A stretch of 64,000 nucleotides of DNA from Arthrobacter sp. D5-1 (GCF_017357425.1 NZ_CP014571.1:3720001-3784000), one strand, 5' to 3'; shown: positions 39,306 through 47,977, numbered from the stretch's first letter. Notes: generated by a model from the sequence alone, not told the origin. Made by a program: numbers and translations.

Positions 39306-41324
39306 CTACACCGCCGGAAGCATCGCTGGATCCGGAATGGGGCCCGTTTGCGAGGGCTCGGGTAAGGGATCAGCCGTGACAGGCGGGGGTACCGGTTCCG
39401 GCGTTGGCTCGGGTGACGGCGGTGGGGGGTCTTGCGTGAGCGTCGGTTCAGGCTGCGGCACTGTTGGCTCGGGCGACGGCGGTGGAGGTGGCGTGACAGG
39501 ATCAGCCGGGGTTGTAGGCGGAGTTGTGGGTTCGATGACCGGTGGCGGCGTGGTGGGGGGTGTTGCAGGCGGCGGTGTAGGCCCACTGGCGGCGCCACCA
39601 GTAGGCGCCGGTGTGGGTGTGCTGGGAGCCGGGGTGGTGCCCGGAGCAGCGGGGGTTCCCGTGCCCGGCGCCGCAGGAGTGGCGGTGGCGGTTCCGCCGG
39701 ATGAGGTGCCCGGGGAGGTGCCGGCAGCAGGTCCTGCACCGGGTCCCGCAGCGGCCCCCGATCCAGTTCCGGCATTCGTTGTTCCGGTCCGGGCCGGGCT
39801 CTTCCCCATCCCATTCCCTGCCTTGGTAACCCCGGCCCTGGCGCTGGCTTCAAGTCCACCCGCCGGCTTGCCTACCGTCGGGGTTTCCCCGTTCTTCCCG
39901 CCACCGGCAACACTGCCTTGGCCCCCTGAAGCCTGAGGACCGCCGTCGCGCATGACATCAGCGGCCTGGTTCCCCAACACGGTTGCCAGCAACCCACTGC
40001 CTTCGGGACTCTGGGCCGCCGTCGCCGTCGCGATGGTCAAGGCGGCCGCCGCTGCAGCCGCGGCCGCAGCCATCCGGACACGCGGCCGGGGAGCCGGCCG
40101 GCCCTGCTTTGCGGACGCTGCTGCGCGGACGCCCAGGGCTGGGGGCCGGCTGGCGGTATGCGGGCGCCCCAGCGCGCCGATCGCCACCACGTCGTCAGCC
40201 GCTGCCCCGACAGCGGCCGCAGCCGCCGCGTCCACGGCCTCTTCGGCCCTAGAGCGCAAACCAGCCACCGCTGCCCCCAGGCAGATGGAGGACTTGGGAT
40301 CGGCGTCGACGGCGATGGGCCGGCCAAGTTCCACCGAAATCATCTGGGCCACGAGGGGAATGCGCGATGACCCACCGATGAGCAGCACGGCGCTCAGATC
40401 CTGAGAGTCCACGTTGACGCTCTGCAAGCTTCGTTCCAGTGCTTCCACGGTTTCCCGGAGGGGCTCCTCGATGAGCGCTTCGAATTCGGCGCGGACCAAC
40501 CGCACAGACTGCTGTGTTCCCGGCAGGGAAACTGCCACACTGGATTCGCTGTCCAGGGACAGCGCTTCCTTGGCCTCACGGCATTCCCTCCGCAGTCTCG
40601 AAAGGGCTGCGAGGGTGTCCGGCGCCTCCGGATCCACGTCCCCGGATGCCTTGACGTGGCCCATCACGTGCCGCAGGACGGCGGCGTCGAAGTCTGCGCC
40701 GCCAAGGGTTTCAATACCGTCGGGACGTCCCAGCAACTCAAAGTTCCCGGCTCCGGCTTTGCGCAGGATGGCAGTGTCGAACGTACCTCCGCCGAGGTCG
40801 TACACAGCGATGATGCTGCCATCTTCCACCCGCGTTTGGGAGGCGTAGTGCAGGGCCGCTGCTTCCGGCTCACTGATCAGGGTGATGTCATGGAGGCCCG
40901 CCGCGTTGAGCGCTGCGAGAACCACCGAGGTCCGGTGCTGGCCCCAGGCAGCGGGGTGCGTCATGATGATCGACGACGGCGCCGTCCCCTCCCGCTCCCC
41001 GGCCCTGTCCACCACCCACCGGGCCATTGTGGCGTACACATCCTCCGGGGCCAGCCAGCCCTCGCCGACAGCGAGGGGAACGGAATCCCCGATCCGACGC
41101 TTGAACTCACGCACCATATGGTGGGGATCGTCCAGGCCCCGGCGTTCGGCGGCTTCGCCTACCAGCACTCGGCCGTCGTCGGTATAGAACAACACCGATG
41201 GCACGGCGTTGCCATGTAAACCCAACGGGAGGATTTCCGGTGTAGGGGTTGGACCTTGGTCAGGCTTAACCAGGGCTGCTGCGGTAAAACTCGTCCCGAC
41301 GTCAATGGCGAGAACATAGTTCAT
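39306..41324 (-). CDS. Membrane-anchored Hsp70-type ATPase with Pro/Gly-rich tail
   Basis: Protein of 672 residues from ATG 41324 (GAGG 6 nt upstream). Residues 1-370 are an Hsp70/actin-type ATPase: LAIDVGTSFTAAAL (phosphate 1), YDLGGGTFDTAIL (phosphate 2), VLLIGGSSRIPLVAQM (adenosine). The Hsp70 peptide-binding domain is missing. Around residues 415-440 there is an Ala-rich hydrophobic segment that can span the membrane, and from there to the end the chain is Pro/Thr/Gly-rich low complexity (PAPTGGAASGPTPPP), probably outside the cell. The substrate or signal is unknown. It is the first gene of the transcription unit with the LuxR regulator. Confidence 0.88.
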   Translation of the reverse strand: MNYVLAIDVGTSFTAAALVKPDQGPTPTPEILPLGLHGNAVPSVLFYTDDGRVLVGEAAERRGLDDPHHMVREFKRRIGDSVPLAVGEGWLAPEDVYATMARWVVDRAGEREGTAPSSIIMTHPAAWGQHRTSVVLAALNAAGLHDITLISEPEAAALHYASQTRVEDGSIIAVYDLGGGTFDTAILRKAGAGNFELLGRPDGIETLGGADFDAAVLRHVMGHVKASGDVDPEAPDTLAALSRLRRECREAKEALSLDSESSVAVSLPGTQQSVRLVRAEFEALIEEPLRETVEALERSLQSVNVDSQDLSAVLLIGGSSRIPLVAQMISVELGRPIAVDADPKSSICLGAAVAGLRSRAEEAVDAAAAAAVGAAADDVVAIGALGRPHTASRPPALGVRAAASAKQGRPAPRPRVRMAAAAAAAAAALTIATATAAQSPEGSGLLATVLGNQAADVMRDGGPQASGGQGSVAGGGKNGETPTVGKPAGGLEASARAGVTKAGNGMGKSPARTGTTNAGTGSGAAAGPGAGPAAGTSPGTSSGGTATATPAAPGTGTPAAPGTTPAPSTPTPAPTGGAASGPTPPPATPPTTPPPVIEPTTPPTTPADPVTPPPPPSPEPTVPQPEPTLTQDPPPPSPEPTPEPVPPPVTADPLPEPSQTGPIPDPAMLPAV

Positions 41325-41384
41325 AGCTACCTCAAAAGAACACGGCGCGTCGCTAGCGGGCTGCATCACAAGCGGGTTCTGAAC

Positions 41385-41413
41385 AAGGTAGCACCTGCTT
41401 TGGACAGGCAAAA
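41385..41413 (-). promoter_or_regulatory. Candidate promoter of the Hsp70-like gene
   Basis: Minus-strand TTTTGC (41413-41408), 17 bases, TACCTT (41390-41385), about 60 bases before the ATG. Confidence 0.4.
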
Positions 41414-41511
41414 GGCTTGTTTAGTGCACCGTTTTGTTGTTTCTTGAGGGACGGGCCCGAGCCACTGACAACGCCCCTGCTCAGGCCCGCATTGGCGCCG
41501 AGGCCCCGATT

Positions 41512-42579
41512 TTAGAGCCCGGAGTAGGAATGCAGGCCGTTGAAGACCGTGTTCACCAGCGTGAAGTTGATGATGACGCAGGCGTAGCCAACAATCGACA
41601 ACCAGGCTGCGCGTGTTCCCGTCCAGCCACGGGTGGCCCGTGCGTGCAGGTAGCCGGCATAGACCACCCAGATCACAAAGGTCCACACTTCCTTGGGGTC
41701 CCAGCCCCAGAAGCGGCCCCAGGCCTTTTCGGCCCAGATGGCGCCGAACATGAGGGTAAACGTCCAGCCGATGAAGGCGATGGCATTGATGCGGTAGGAG
41801 AGATTCTCCAAGCTCAGCGCGTTGGGGACCAGGCGCATGAAGCCCAGCTTGTCCGGACGGCCAGCAGCAAGGCTCTTCTGGCGGTACGACTGCAGCAACT
41901 GCAGCACGGACATGGCGAACGTCAGCGTGAACAACGCTGAAGAGAGCACTGCGATGGAGACGTGGATGATCAGCCAATAGCTCTGCAGTGCCGGAACCAG
42001 GTGACCCACCGGGGTCCAGAAAGCAGCAGATGCGGCCACCAGCATGATGATAGCCAGCCCGATCACAAAGGTGCCCAGGAAGCGCAGATCCCGGCGGATG
42101 AGGACGATCAGGAAGACAGCTACCGCAACGAAGGCGCCGGTGGTGAGGAACTCGTACATGTTGCCCCACGGCACACGGCCCGCACCGAAGGCTCGGGTCA
42201 CTACACCCGCGCCGTGGATGAGGACACCCAATACCGTCAGGGCCACGGCCACACGGGCAGGTGCGCGGCGTTCGCCGGCGTATTTCATGTCGCCGGCGGC
42301 GGTGCCGCCCTCAAAGGTGAGGCCCGACGTCGGACGCTCAGCGCGGCCTGCCGGCCCACCGGCGTCGGGACCTCCCAAGCCTCCCGCGACGCGGCCGGCA
42401 GCAACCGTGACCTTCTCGCCGGCAGTGCTGGCCGCAGCCTTCAGGTCCACGGCGCGGAGCATCTTGCTGCTCTTGGCCAGGTCCCAGGCAAAGGCGATGA
42501 ACGCCACGGTGTACGTGCCGGCGGCCAACAGCATGAACAGCTCGCTGTACTGGCCCAGGGTTTCGTTGATGACGGGCAT
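41512..42579 (-). CDS. ccsB: Cytochrome c biogenesis protein CcsB/ResC
   Basis: Protein of 355 residues starting at ATG 42579 (GAAGGA 6 nt upstream; overlaps resB stop as TAATG). About eight membrane helices. The heme-binding tryptophan-rich motif is in the WGRFWGWDPKEVWTFVIWVVYAGYLHAR region (about residues 280-308) with the flanking conserved His, the hallmark of CcsA/CcsB/ResC. With ResB it forms the system II holocytochrome c synthase. It is the last gene of the operon. Confidence 0.94.
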   Translation of the reverse strand: MPVINETLGQYSELFMLLAAGTYTVAFIAFAWDLAKSSKMLRAVDLKAAASTAGEKVTVAAGRVAGGLGGPDAGGPAGRAERPTSGLTFEGGTAAGDMKYAGERRAPARVAVALTVLGVLIHGAGVVTRAFGAGRVPWGNMYEFLTTGAFVAVAVFLIVLIRRDLRFLGTFVIGLAIIMLVAASAAFWTPVGHLVPALQSYWLIIHVSIAVLSSALFTLTFAMSVLQLLQSYRQKSLAAGRPDKLGFMRLVPNALSLENLSYRINAIAFIGWTFTLMFGAIWAEKAWGRFWGWDPKEVWTFVIWVVYAGYLHARATRGWTGTRAAWLSIVGYACVIINFTLVNTVFNGLHSYSGL

Positions 42580-44288
42580 TACTGGTCCTTCGAGGTTGAG
42601 GAAGATCCTGCTGTAGTTGTTGCGGTGTCCTGCGTCTGTGGGATGTTCCATTCCCGGGCAAAGATCTCGCGGAGTGCCGCGGCTTCGCCGGCCAGGCGGT
42701 GATCTTCACCGCGGGCCAGCAGGCCGTACTCCACCATGGTGCGGCCGTCGGCGTGGGTTCCGGTGCGGACCCAGACACGGCGCCGGTTGATATAGAGGGA
42801 CATGACCAGGCCACCGACTGCGAGGAAGCCGAAGATCAGTGCGTAGAGCTGTCCGGGGTTGTGGTGGATGTCCACGCCGATGTACTTCTTCACGCCGTCG
42901 AACGTGATGCTGCCCTTGCCTTCGGGCAGGTTGACGGTTGCGCCCGGGGTCAGGGTGATGCCGCCCGCCGCGAGGTCGCGGGCATTGAGCGGTTTCAAGT
43001 CCTTGACGTCCAGTTCGAACACGTTCTGGGGCACGCCCTTGTCCAGGCCGAGGTCTCCGTAGAAGGAATTCAGGCTCAACTGGGGGTTGAAGAGTTCCGG
43101 GGAAGCGCTGAACGAGGTGCCGTCTTCGGTGACGAACGCCGTGGGAAGGAAGAAGCCCACAAAGCCAAGCTGTTCCGGCTTCGCGTCGGGGACCTTGATG
43201 ACCACCGACGAGTAGTAGTTGTCTCCCTGGACCTTGGCCGTGACGGGACCCTGGAAGGAAACATTGCCTTCGCCGTCCCGGACGGTGACCAGGGGCGCGT
43301 AGCCGTTGCCGGTCAGGTAGAGGCTGGTACCACCGAGGGAAACGGGGTCGTTGACCTTGAGGGTTTCCTTCTTGACCGGTGAATCCGGTCCTTCCTTGGT
43401 GGATACCTCGGCCGTGTAATCGATCGGCTGGCCTGCTTTGCCCGGGGATTCACGGTCGAACTTGGCTTCGAACTTGTCCAATTGGACCGAATACGGCTGC
43501 AGCGCGCTGCTCTGGAAGTTGGTGCCCGGAGTGAACTGATCGTAGCCCACCAGGGTGTTGACGAACGTGTCACCCTCCACCAGGATGCGCTGGCCGCTGT
43601 ACCCGTACAGGCCGCCGATGGCCACGGACACCAGGACGCCGATCAGCGAGGTGTGGAAGACCAGGTTGCCCACTTCCTTCAGGAAGCCGCGCTCGGCACC
43701 CAAGGACGGCAGGGCGCCGTCGACGTCCCTGACCTCCACGCGGTAGCCGCGCTTCTTCAGCAGCCCGGCGGCATCGTTGATGGCCTTCGACGCCGGGATC
43801 CCGGCGTCGGCGGGTACTGCCAAAGTACCGTACTCGGGCAGGCGCGAAAGGCGCTTGGGAGTACGGGGCGGCTGGGACTTCATGGCCTTGTAATGGGCAA
43901 TGGCGCGGGGGGTGACGCAGCCGATCAGCGAGATAAAGAGCAGGATGTAGATGGCCGAGAACCAGGCCGAGGAGTAGACGTCGAACATCTGAAGGGCGTC
44001 CAGGATCTCACCGTAGGACGGGTTGTCCTTAATGTACTGCGTGACCACCGAAGGGTTCGCCGGCCGCTGCGGGAACAGGGAACCAGGCACCGCTCCGACG
44101 GCGAGAAGGAGCAGCAGGAACAACGCTGTGCGCATGCTGGTCAGCTGGGTCCAAGCCCACCGGAGCATGCCCTTGAAACCGAGGGCAGGAAGTGCGGCCT
44201 CGGACTTGGCCTGCTGGAGTTTTCCTTCCGCTGCGCTGGTGGTTTCAGCGGACGGTGACTTCTTTGTGGCTTTCACGGACTCGCTCAT
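42579..44288 (-). CDS. resB: Cytochrome c biogenesis protein ResB
   Basis: Protein of 569 residues from ATG 44288. A 45-residue charged cytoplasmic N-terminus is followed by membrane segments LTSMRTALFLLLLLAVGAVPG, WFSAIYILLFISLIGCV and LVFHTSLIGVLVSVAIGGLYG, a large extracytoplasmic domain (about residues 220-480) and a final helix LYALIFGFLAVGGLVMSLYI. This is the ResB/Ccs1 layout. It works with CcsB to ligate heme to apocytochrome c. It overlaps ccdA (TGATG) and ccsB (TAATG). Confidence 0.94.
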   Translation of the reverse strand: MSESVKATKKSPSAETTSAAEGKLQQAKSEAALPALGFKGMLRWAWTQLTSMRTALFLLLLLAVGAVPGSLFPQRPANPSVVTQYIKDNPSYGEILDALQMFDVYSSAWFSAIYILLFISLIGCVTPRAIAHYKAMKSQPPRTPKRLSRLPEYGTLAVPADAGIPASKAINDAAGLLKKRGYRVEVRDVDGALPSLGAERGFLKEVGNLVFHTSLIGVLVSVAIGGLYGYSGQRILVEGDTFVNTLVGYDQFTPGTNFQSSALQPYSVQLDKFEAKFDRESPGKAGQPIDYTAEVSTKEGPDSPVKKETLKVNDPVSLGGTSLYLTGNGYAPLVTVRDGEGNVSFQGPVTAKVQGDNYYSSVVIKVPDAKPEQLGFVGFFLPTAFVTEDGTSFSASPELFNPQLSLNSFYGDLGLDKGVPQNVFELDVKDLKPLNARDLAAGGITLTPGATVNLPEGKGSITFDGVKKYIGVDIHHNPGQLYALIFGFLAVGGLVMSLYINRRRVWVRTGTHADGRTMVEYGLLARGEDHRLAGEAAALREIFAREWNIPQTQDTATTTAGSSSTSKDQ

Positions 44289-45043
44289 CAGATTGGCAAC
44301 TTCACATCGTTTTGGAACCAGTACTGCAACTCGGTCACCCAGGTTCCCCACACACCGGTGGCCATCAGGATGCCGAGCAAAATCAGGATGCCTCCGCCAA
44401 TCCGCTGGATGGCCAGACGGTGCTTGCGGAAAAAGGACATGACTCCCATGCCCCGGCGGACAGCCAGCGCAATCAGGAGGAACGGGATACCCAGCCCAAG
44501 GCTATAGACGAACGCCAGGAGCGCGCCCTTGGCTGCCGAGGAACCACCGGACAGGCTCAGCAACTGTACCGCGGAGTACGTCGGACCAATACAGGGCGCC
44601 CAGCCCAGGCCAAAGGTCAATCCCAGGAGCGGTGCTCCCCATAGGCCGGCGGGCGGTTTGGCATGGATCTTCGCGTCGCGCTGCAACCAGCCGAAGCCGC
44701 CCATGAAGACCACGCCCATGATGATCACCAGGATGCCCAGCAACTGCGTAATCCAGGCGTTCTGCGGGCCGGTCAGCAACGTGCCCAACTGCCCGAAGGC
44801 GCCGCCCAAAAGAACAAAGATCACCGAGAAGCCCAGGACGAACAGGCCGATTCCGGCCAGCATGCGGCCGCGCCGCTGCTTTTGGAGATCGACGCCGGTC
44901 AGTCCCGTGACGTAGCCAAGGTAACCGGGGACCAGTGGCAGCACGCACGGCGAGAGGAAGGAGACCAGCCCGGCCAGCAACGCCACCGGCACAGCCAGCA
45001 GCAGCGATCCATTGAGGATCGTCTCGGCGAAGGGACTGTTCAT
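44288..45043 (-). CDS. ccdA: Cytochrome c biogenesis thiol reductant transporter CcdA
   Basis: Protein of 251 residues with six membrane segments. SFLSPCVLPLVPGYLGYVTGL and GLGWAPCIGPTYSAVQLLSLS carry the two Cys-Pro motifs that relay electrons across the membrane. It passes reducing power to the lipoprotein thioredoxin encoded 5 bases upstream, which keeps apocytochrome c thiols reduced. Confidence 0.94.
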   Translation of the reverse strand: MNSPFAETILNGSLLLAVPVALLAGLVSFLSPCVLPLVPGYLGYVTGLTGVDLQKQRRGRMLAGIGLFVLGFSVIFVLLGGAFGQLGTLLTGPQNAWITQLLGILVIIMGVVFMGGFGWLQRDAKIHAKPPAGLWGAPLLGLTFGLGWAPCIGPTYSAVQLLSLSGGSSAAKGALLAFVYSLGLGIPFLLIALAVRRGMGVMSFFRKHRLAIQRIGGGILILLGILMATGVWGTWVTELQYWFQNDVKLPI

Positions 45044-45048
45044 GGGTG

Positions 45049-45654
45049 CTACTCCGCCACTGCGGAGGTGATGAGGGCCTTCAGGGTGCTCTTCTCGATC
45101 TCGCCGAGCACGCGGGAGGCAACCTTGCCCTCCTTGTCCAGGACCAACGTTGTGGGCACTGCACCCGGCGGAACGATGCCGGACACGGACAGGAGAACAG
45201 CCCCGTCCTTGTCGTTGAAGCTCGGGTAGGTGATGTTGAAGGTTTTGTCGAAGGCCTCAGCGGTGGCTTGTTCGTCGCGCAGGTTAACGCCGAAGAACTG
45301 GACGCCCTGGTCCTTGAAGTCCTGGTGCAGGGCTTCAAGCTGGGGCGCCTCGATGCGGCAAGGTGCACAGGCAGCAAACCAGAAGTTCAAGACCGTGACT
45401 TTGCCCTTGAGATCCTCGGGCTTTACCGTCTCCCCGTTAAAGAGGGTGCCCTTGAGCGCCACTGGGGCGGCACGGTCCGCCTTCGCGAACTCTGTCACCG
45501 AACCATCGCCGGCTACGTAGTTCTTGTTGTCGCCTGCCTTGGCTTGCTTGGCGAGGGAATCTTCCTGGGCACACGCCGACAGGCCCATGGTCAGTCCCGC
45601 GAGAAGGACGCCACCGGCAGTCAGCACACCGCGACGTGAGAGGTTGTTGTCCAT
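45049..45654 (-). CDS. TlpA/ResA-like thiol-disulfide lipoprotein
   Basis: Protein of 201 residues. The N-terminus LSRRGVLTAGGVLLAGLTMGLSAC is a signal peptide with lipobox LSAC and a twin-arginine-like RR. The thioredoxin-fold active site is NFWFAACAPCRIEAPQLEAL (CAPC, about residues 92-95), and the cis-Pro region is GAVPTTLVLDKEG. It likely reduces apocytochrome c disulfides at the outer face, fed by CcdA. Second gene of the operon. Confidence 0.92.
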   Translation of the reverse strand: MDNNLSRRGVLTAGGVLLAGLTMGLSACAQEDSLAKQAKAGDNKNYVAGDGSVTEFAKADRAAPVALKGTLFNGETVKPEDLKGKVTVLNFWFAACAPCRIEAPQLEALHQDFKDQGVQFFGVNLRDEQATAEAFDKTFNITYPSFNDKDGAVLLSVSGIVPPGAVPTTLVLDKEGKVASRVLGEIEKSTLKALITSAVAE

Positions 45655-45658
45655 GCTT

Positions 45659-46324
45659 CTATGCCCCCGGGGTGCTCGCCGCGCCGGGGAGCAGGACGGC
45701 AGCAGGTTCGGTGTACTCCACTCGCACGATCTTGCCGTTCCCGTCCAGCGTCAGGGACGTCAGGGAAGTGAGCGTGCATTCGCGCTTGCGGGGATCGTGT
45801 GCCAGCCGCCGTCCTTCAGCGGTCAAACGGGTTGACCAGATGGGGAGCTGATGGCTCACGAGGATGGCTTCGGCACCGTCGCCACCCAACTCAACCGCCT
45901 TGGCACGGGCGTCTTCAACGGCGGCCAGAACCCGGGCCGCCTGCTCTTTGTACGGCTCGCCCCAGGATGGCCGCAGCGGATTGCGGAAGTACAGCCAGTG
46001 CTTGGGCTTCAGGAATTCACTCTTGGTGGGGTGGAGCCCCTCAAAGTGGTTCTCGGCCTCGATAATCCGGGGCTCGGTGGTGATTTCCAGGTTCAGGGCC
46101 TCTGCAGTGGGCATGGCCGTTTCCTGGGCGCGGGTCAGCGGTGAGGCGACCAAGTGGACGATCTTGGCCCCCTGGCCGACACGTGCCACAAAGTGGTCGG
46201 CCAGCATACGGGCCATCTCCCGGCCACGCTCGGAGAGGTGGAATTCCGGCAGGCGACCATACAGGACGCCGTCGGGATTATGGACCTCGCCATGGCGAAG
46301 CAGGTGGACAGTTGCTTGGGGCAT
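45659..46324 (-). CDS. Histidine phosphatase family protein
   Basis: Protein of 221 residues with VHLLRHGEVHN (RHG catalytic His at about residue 11), the second catalytic Arg in ASPLTRAQETA and the acid and His in ILVSHQLPIW. It is a phosphoglycerate-mutase-like phosphatase; the substrate is unknown. It heads the cytochrome c maturation operon, an arrangement common in actinobacteria. Divergent from yceI. Confidence 0.9.
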   Translation of the reverse strand: MPQATVHLLRHGEVHNPDGVLYGRLPEFHLSERGREMARMLADHFVARVGQGAKIVHLVASPLTRAQETAMPTAEALNLEITTEPRIIEAENHFEGLHPTKSEFLKPKHWLYFRNPLRPSWGEPYKEQAARVLAAVEDARAKAVELGGDGAEAILVSHQLPIWSTRLTAEGRRLAHDPRKRECTLTSLTSLTLDGNGKIVRVEYTEPAAVLLPGAASTPGA

Positions 46325-46422
46325 GTTTACCAGTTTCTCAAAGAAGCGGGGCGATCCGAAATCTTCTACCGCTAGTAGAACTCAAAGTTTTTCCGAAATG
46401 TTCCCCGGAGTCGGAATAAAAG

Positions 46423-46443
46423 ATGCATATGCATGTTTATACT
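46423..46443 (+). promoter_or_regulatory. Promoter of the YceI gene with palindromic operator
   Basis: A perfect palindrome ATGCATATGCAT (46423-46434) lies directly upstream of the -10 TATACT (46438-46443), inside the spacer. No canonical -35. A MarR- or TetR-type repressor would fit. The start codon is 86 bases downstream with GGAG, so this mRNA has a leader. Confidence 0.5.
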
Positions 46444-46528
46444 GGACACGAAGCTCGGTTGACGCTTCAAGCAATGAGCTCGACCCGGCAAGCACGCAGT
46501 AACAACCAATCGATATAGGAGCAACACC

Positions 46529-47083
46529 ATGATGACTCTCCCCGCTTCCGTCACCACCGGCACCTGGACCCTCGACGCTTCCCACAGCGAGATCGGCTTC
46601 ACTGTCCGCCACGCAGGCATCAGCAAGGTACGCGGCCAGTTCAAGGACGCTTCAGCCACCCTCGAAGTTGGCGAAACCCTGGCCGACTCCAAGGTCACCG
46701 CCACCATCCAGACCGCCAGCTTCGACTCCGGCGACGTCAACCGCGATGGCCACGTCAAGGGAGAAGACTTCTTCGACGTGGAGAAGTTCCCGGAGATCAC
46801 GTTCGTGTCCCGCCACGTCAAGGCCAACGGCAACAGCTTCGACCTCGTGGGCGATCTCACAATCAAGGGCGTGACCAAGGAAGTATCCATCGAAACAGAA
46901 TTCAACGGTGTCGCAGTGGATCCCTTCGGCAACACCCGCGCCGGCGTTTCCGGCGAAACCACCATCAGCCGCAAGGACTTCGGCCTCACCTGGAATGCCG
47001 TTCTCGAAGCCGGTGGCGTGTTGGTCAGCGACAAGGTTGTCATCAACCTGGAACTCGCTTTCATCGCACCGGCCGCCGCATAG
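46529..47083 (+). CDS. YceI family lipid-binding protein
   Basis: Protein of 184 residues: GTWTLDASHSEIGFTVRHAGISKVRGQF at the start, NRDGHVKGEDFFDVEKFPEITFVS in the middle and a final beta barrel strand. YceI proteins are lipocalin-like barrels that bind isoprenoid lipids such as polyprenyl quinones. No signal peptide, so it is cytoplasmic. Its location near the quinone/cytochrome genes is suggestive only. Confidence 0.92.
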   Translation: MMTLPASVTTGTWTLDASHSEIGFTVRHAGISKVRGQFKDASATLEVGETLADSKVTATIQTASFDSGDVNRDGHVKGEDFFDVEKFPEITFVSRHVKANGNSFDLVGDLTIKGVTKEVSIETEFNGVAVDPFGNTRAGVSGETTISRKDFGLTWNAVLEAGGVLVSDKVVINLELAFIAPAAA

Positions 47084-47111
47084 GCCCTCTCTCCAGACGC
47101 GGATTCACCCC

Positions 47112-47153
47112 AACGGCGCCACCCACAGTCCCCGGCTGTGTGGGGGCGCCGTT
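47112..47153 (+). terminator. Terminator after yceI
   Basis: AACGGCGCC (47112-47120) pairs with GGCGCCGTT (47145-47153), with an inner CCACACAG-like pair, followed by TTCGCATTTCC. Confidence 0.7.
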
Positions 47154-47251
47154 TCGCATTTCCGGAAGTCACCCCGCAATTGTTCGGCAAACAGCCTGTA
47201 TTTACCTGCGAGTTGGCTCCGAAGTTCCTATGCAACCTTCAACCTGCGGTC

Positions 47252-47263
47252 TACAGTGATGCC
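47252..47263 (+). promoter_or_regulatory. Leaderless promoter
   Basis: TACAGT (47252-47257), six bases, ATG at 47264. No ribosome binding site before the start. Confidence 0.5.
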
Positions 47264-47977
47264 ATGAGTACCCCAGACGAAGCACCACAGCCACAGCAGC
47301 CCGGCTCCCAGCCTCCGCAGCCCGGCAATGTTCCTCCTGCGGGTTACCAGCCTCCGCAGGGCTACCAGCCACCCCAGGGTTACCAGCCGCCGTCGCAACC
47401 GGGACAATATTCACAGCCCGGCCCCACGCAGCCCGGGCCACCGCAGCCTGGCCCTGGACAGCCAACCCCGGGGCAGCCTGGTCTCCACTTCGAGATGCCC
47501 ACTGACGGGCCCCGCAACTTCAACGACGTCATGCCCCAGGGCGGATTCTCGGGAATGTTCAAGACCCAGGGCCTCCCCACCGAGCTGAAGGTTTCATACT
47601 TCATCTGGGTGATCTCCGGACTCCTTGGCCTGCTGTTCGGGCTGATCGGATTCTTCGCGATCATTGCCCTCTTCGCTTTCGCCCCTGGCGTTGCAGCCAT
47701 CCTGCTGATCATCCTCATCCTCACCCTGGCGGTGGCAGCGGCACAGGTAGTCCTTGCGATGAAGATGAAGGAAGGCAAAGAGTGGGCCCGCCTCGCCCTC
47801 ACCATCGTGGCCGGCATCTCCTTGCTCCTCACCATTTTCAGTGCGGCCAGTGCCGGCGGCTCCAGCACGGGCCTTGGCAGCAACTGGTTCGGCTTCCTCG
47901 TCAGCGCCGTAGCCGTAGTCCTGATGTGGCTTCCGAATTCACAACTTTGGTTCAAGGCAGTCAAGGGCCACGCTTAG
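47264..47977 (+). CDS. Membrane protein with Pro/Gln-rich N-terminus
   Basis: Protein of 237 residues. The first 80 are Pro/Gln/Gly-rich with three GYQPPQ repeats, like the disordered tails of actinobacterial membrane proteins; four hydrophobic segments follow: YFIWVISGLLGLLFGLIGFFAII, GVAAILLIILILTLAVAAAQVVLAM, LALTIVAGISLLLTIF and FGFLVSAVAVVLMWL. The frame is open upstream, but the -10/ATG spacing supports this start. No recognised function; the next gene has the same layout and may be a paralogue. Confidence 0.8.
   Translation: MSTPDEAPQPQQPGSQPPQPGNVPPAGYQPPQGYQPPQGYQPPSQPGQYSQPGPTQPGPPQPGPGQPTPGQPGLHFEMPTDGPRNFNDVMPQGGFSGMFKTQGLPTELKVSYFIWVISGLLGLLFGLIGFFAIIALFAFAPGVAAILLIILILTLAVAAAQVVLAMKMKEGKEWARLALTIVAGISLLLTIFSAASAGGSSTGLGSNWFGFLVSAVAVVLMWLPNSQLWFKAVKGHA

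Noticed and set aside
39301-39936. Gly/Ser/Val-rich frame on the plus strand
   Set aside because: It mirrors the Pro/Thr/Gly-rich tail of the Hsp70-like protein; no promoter or ribosome binding site.
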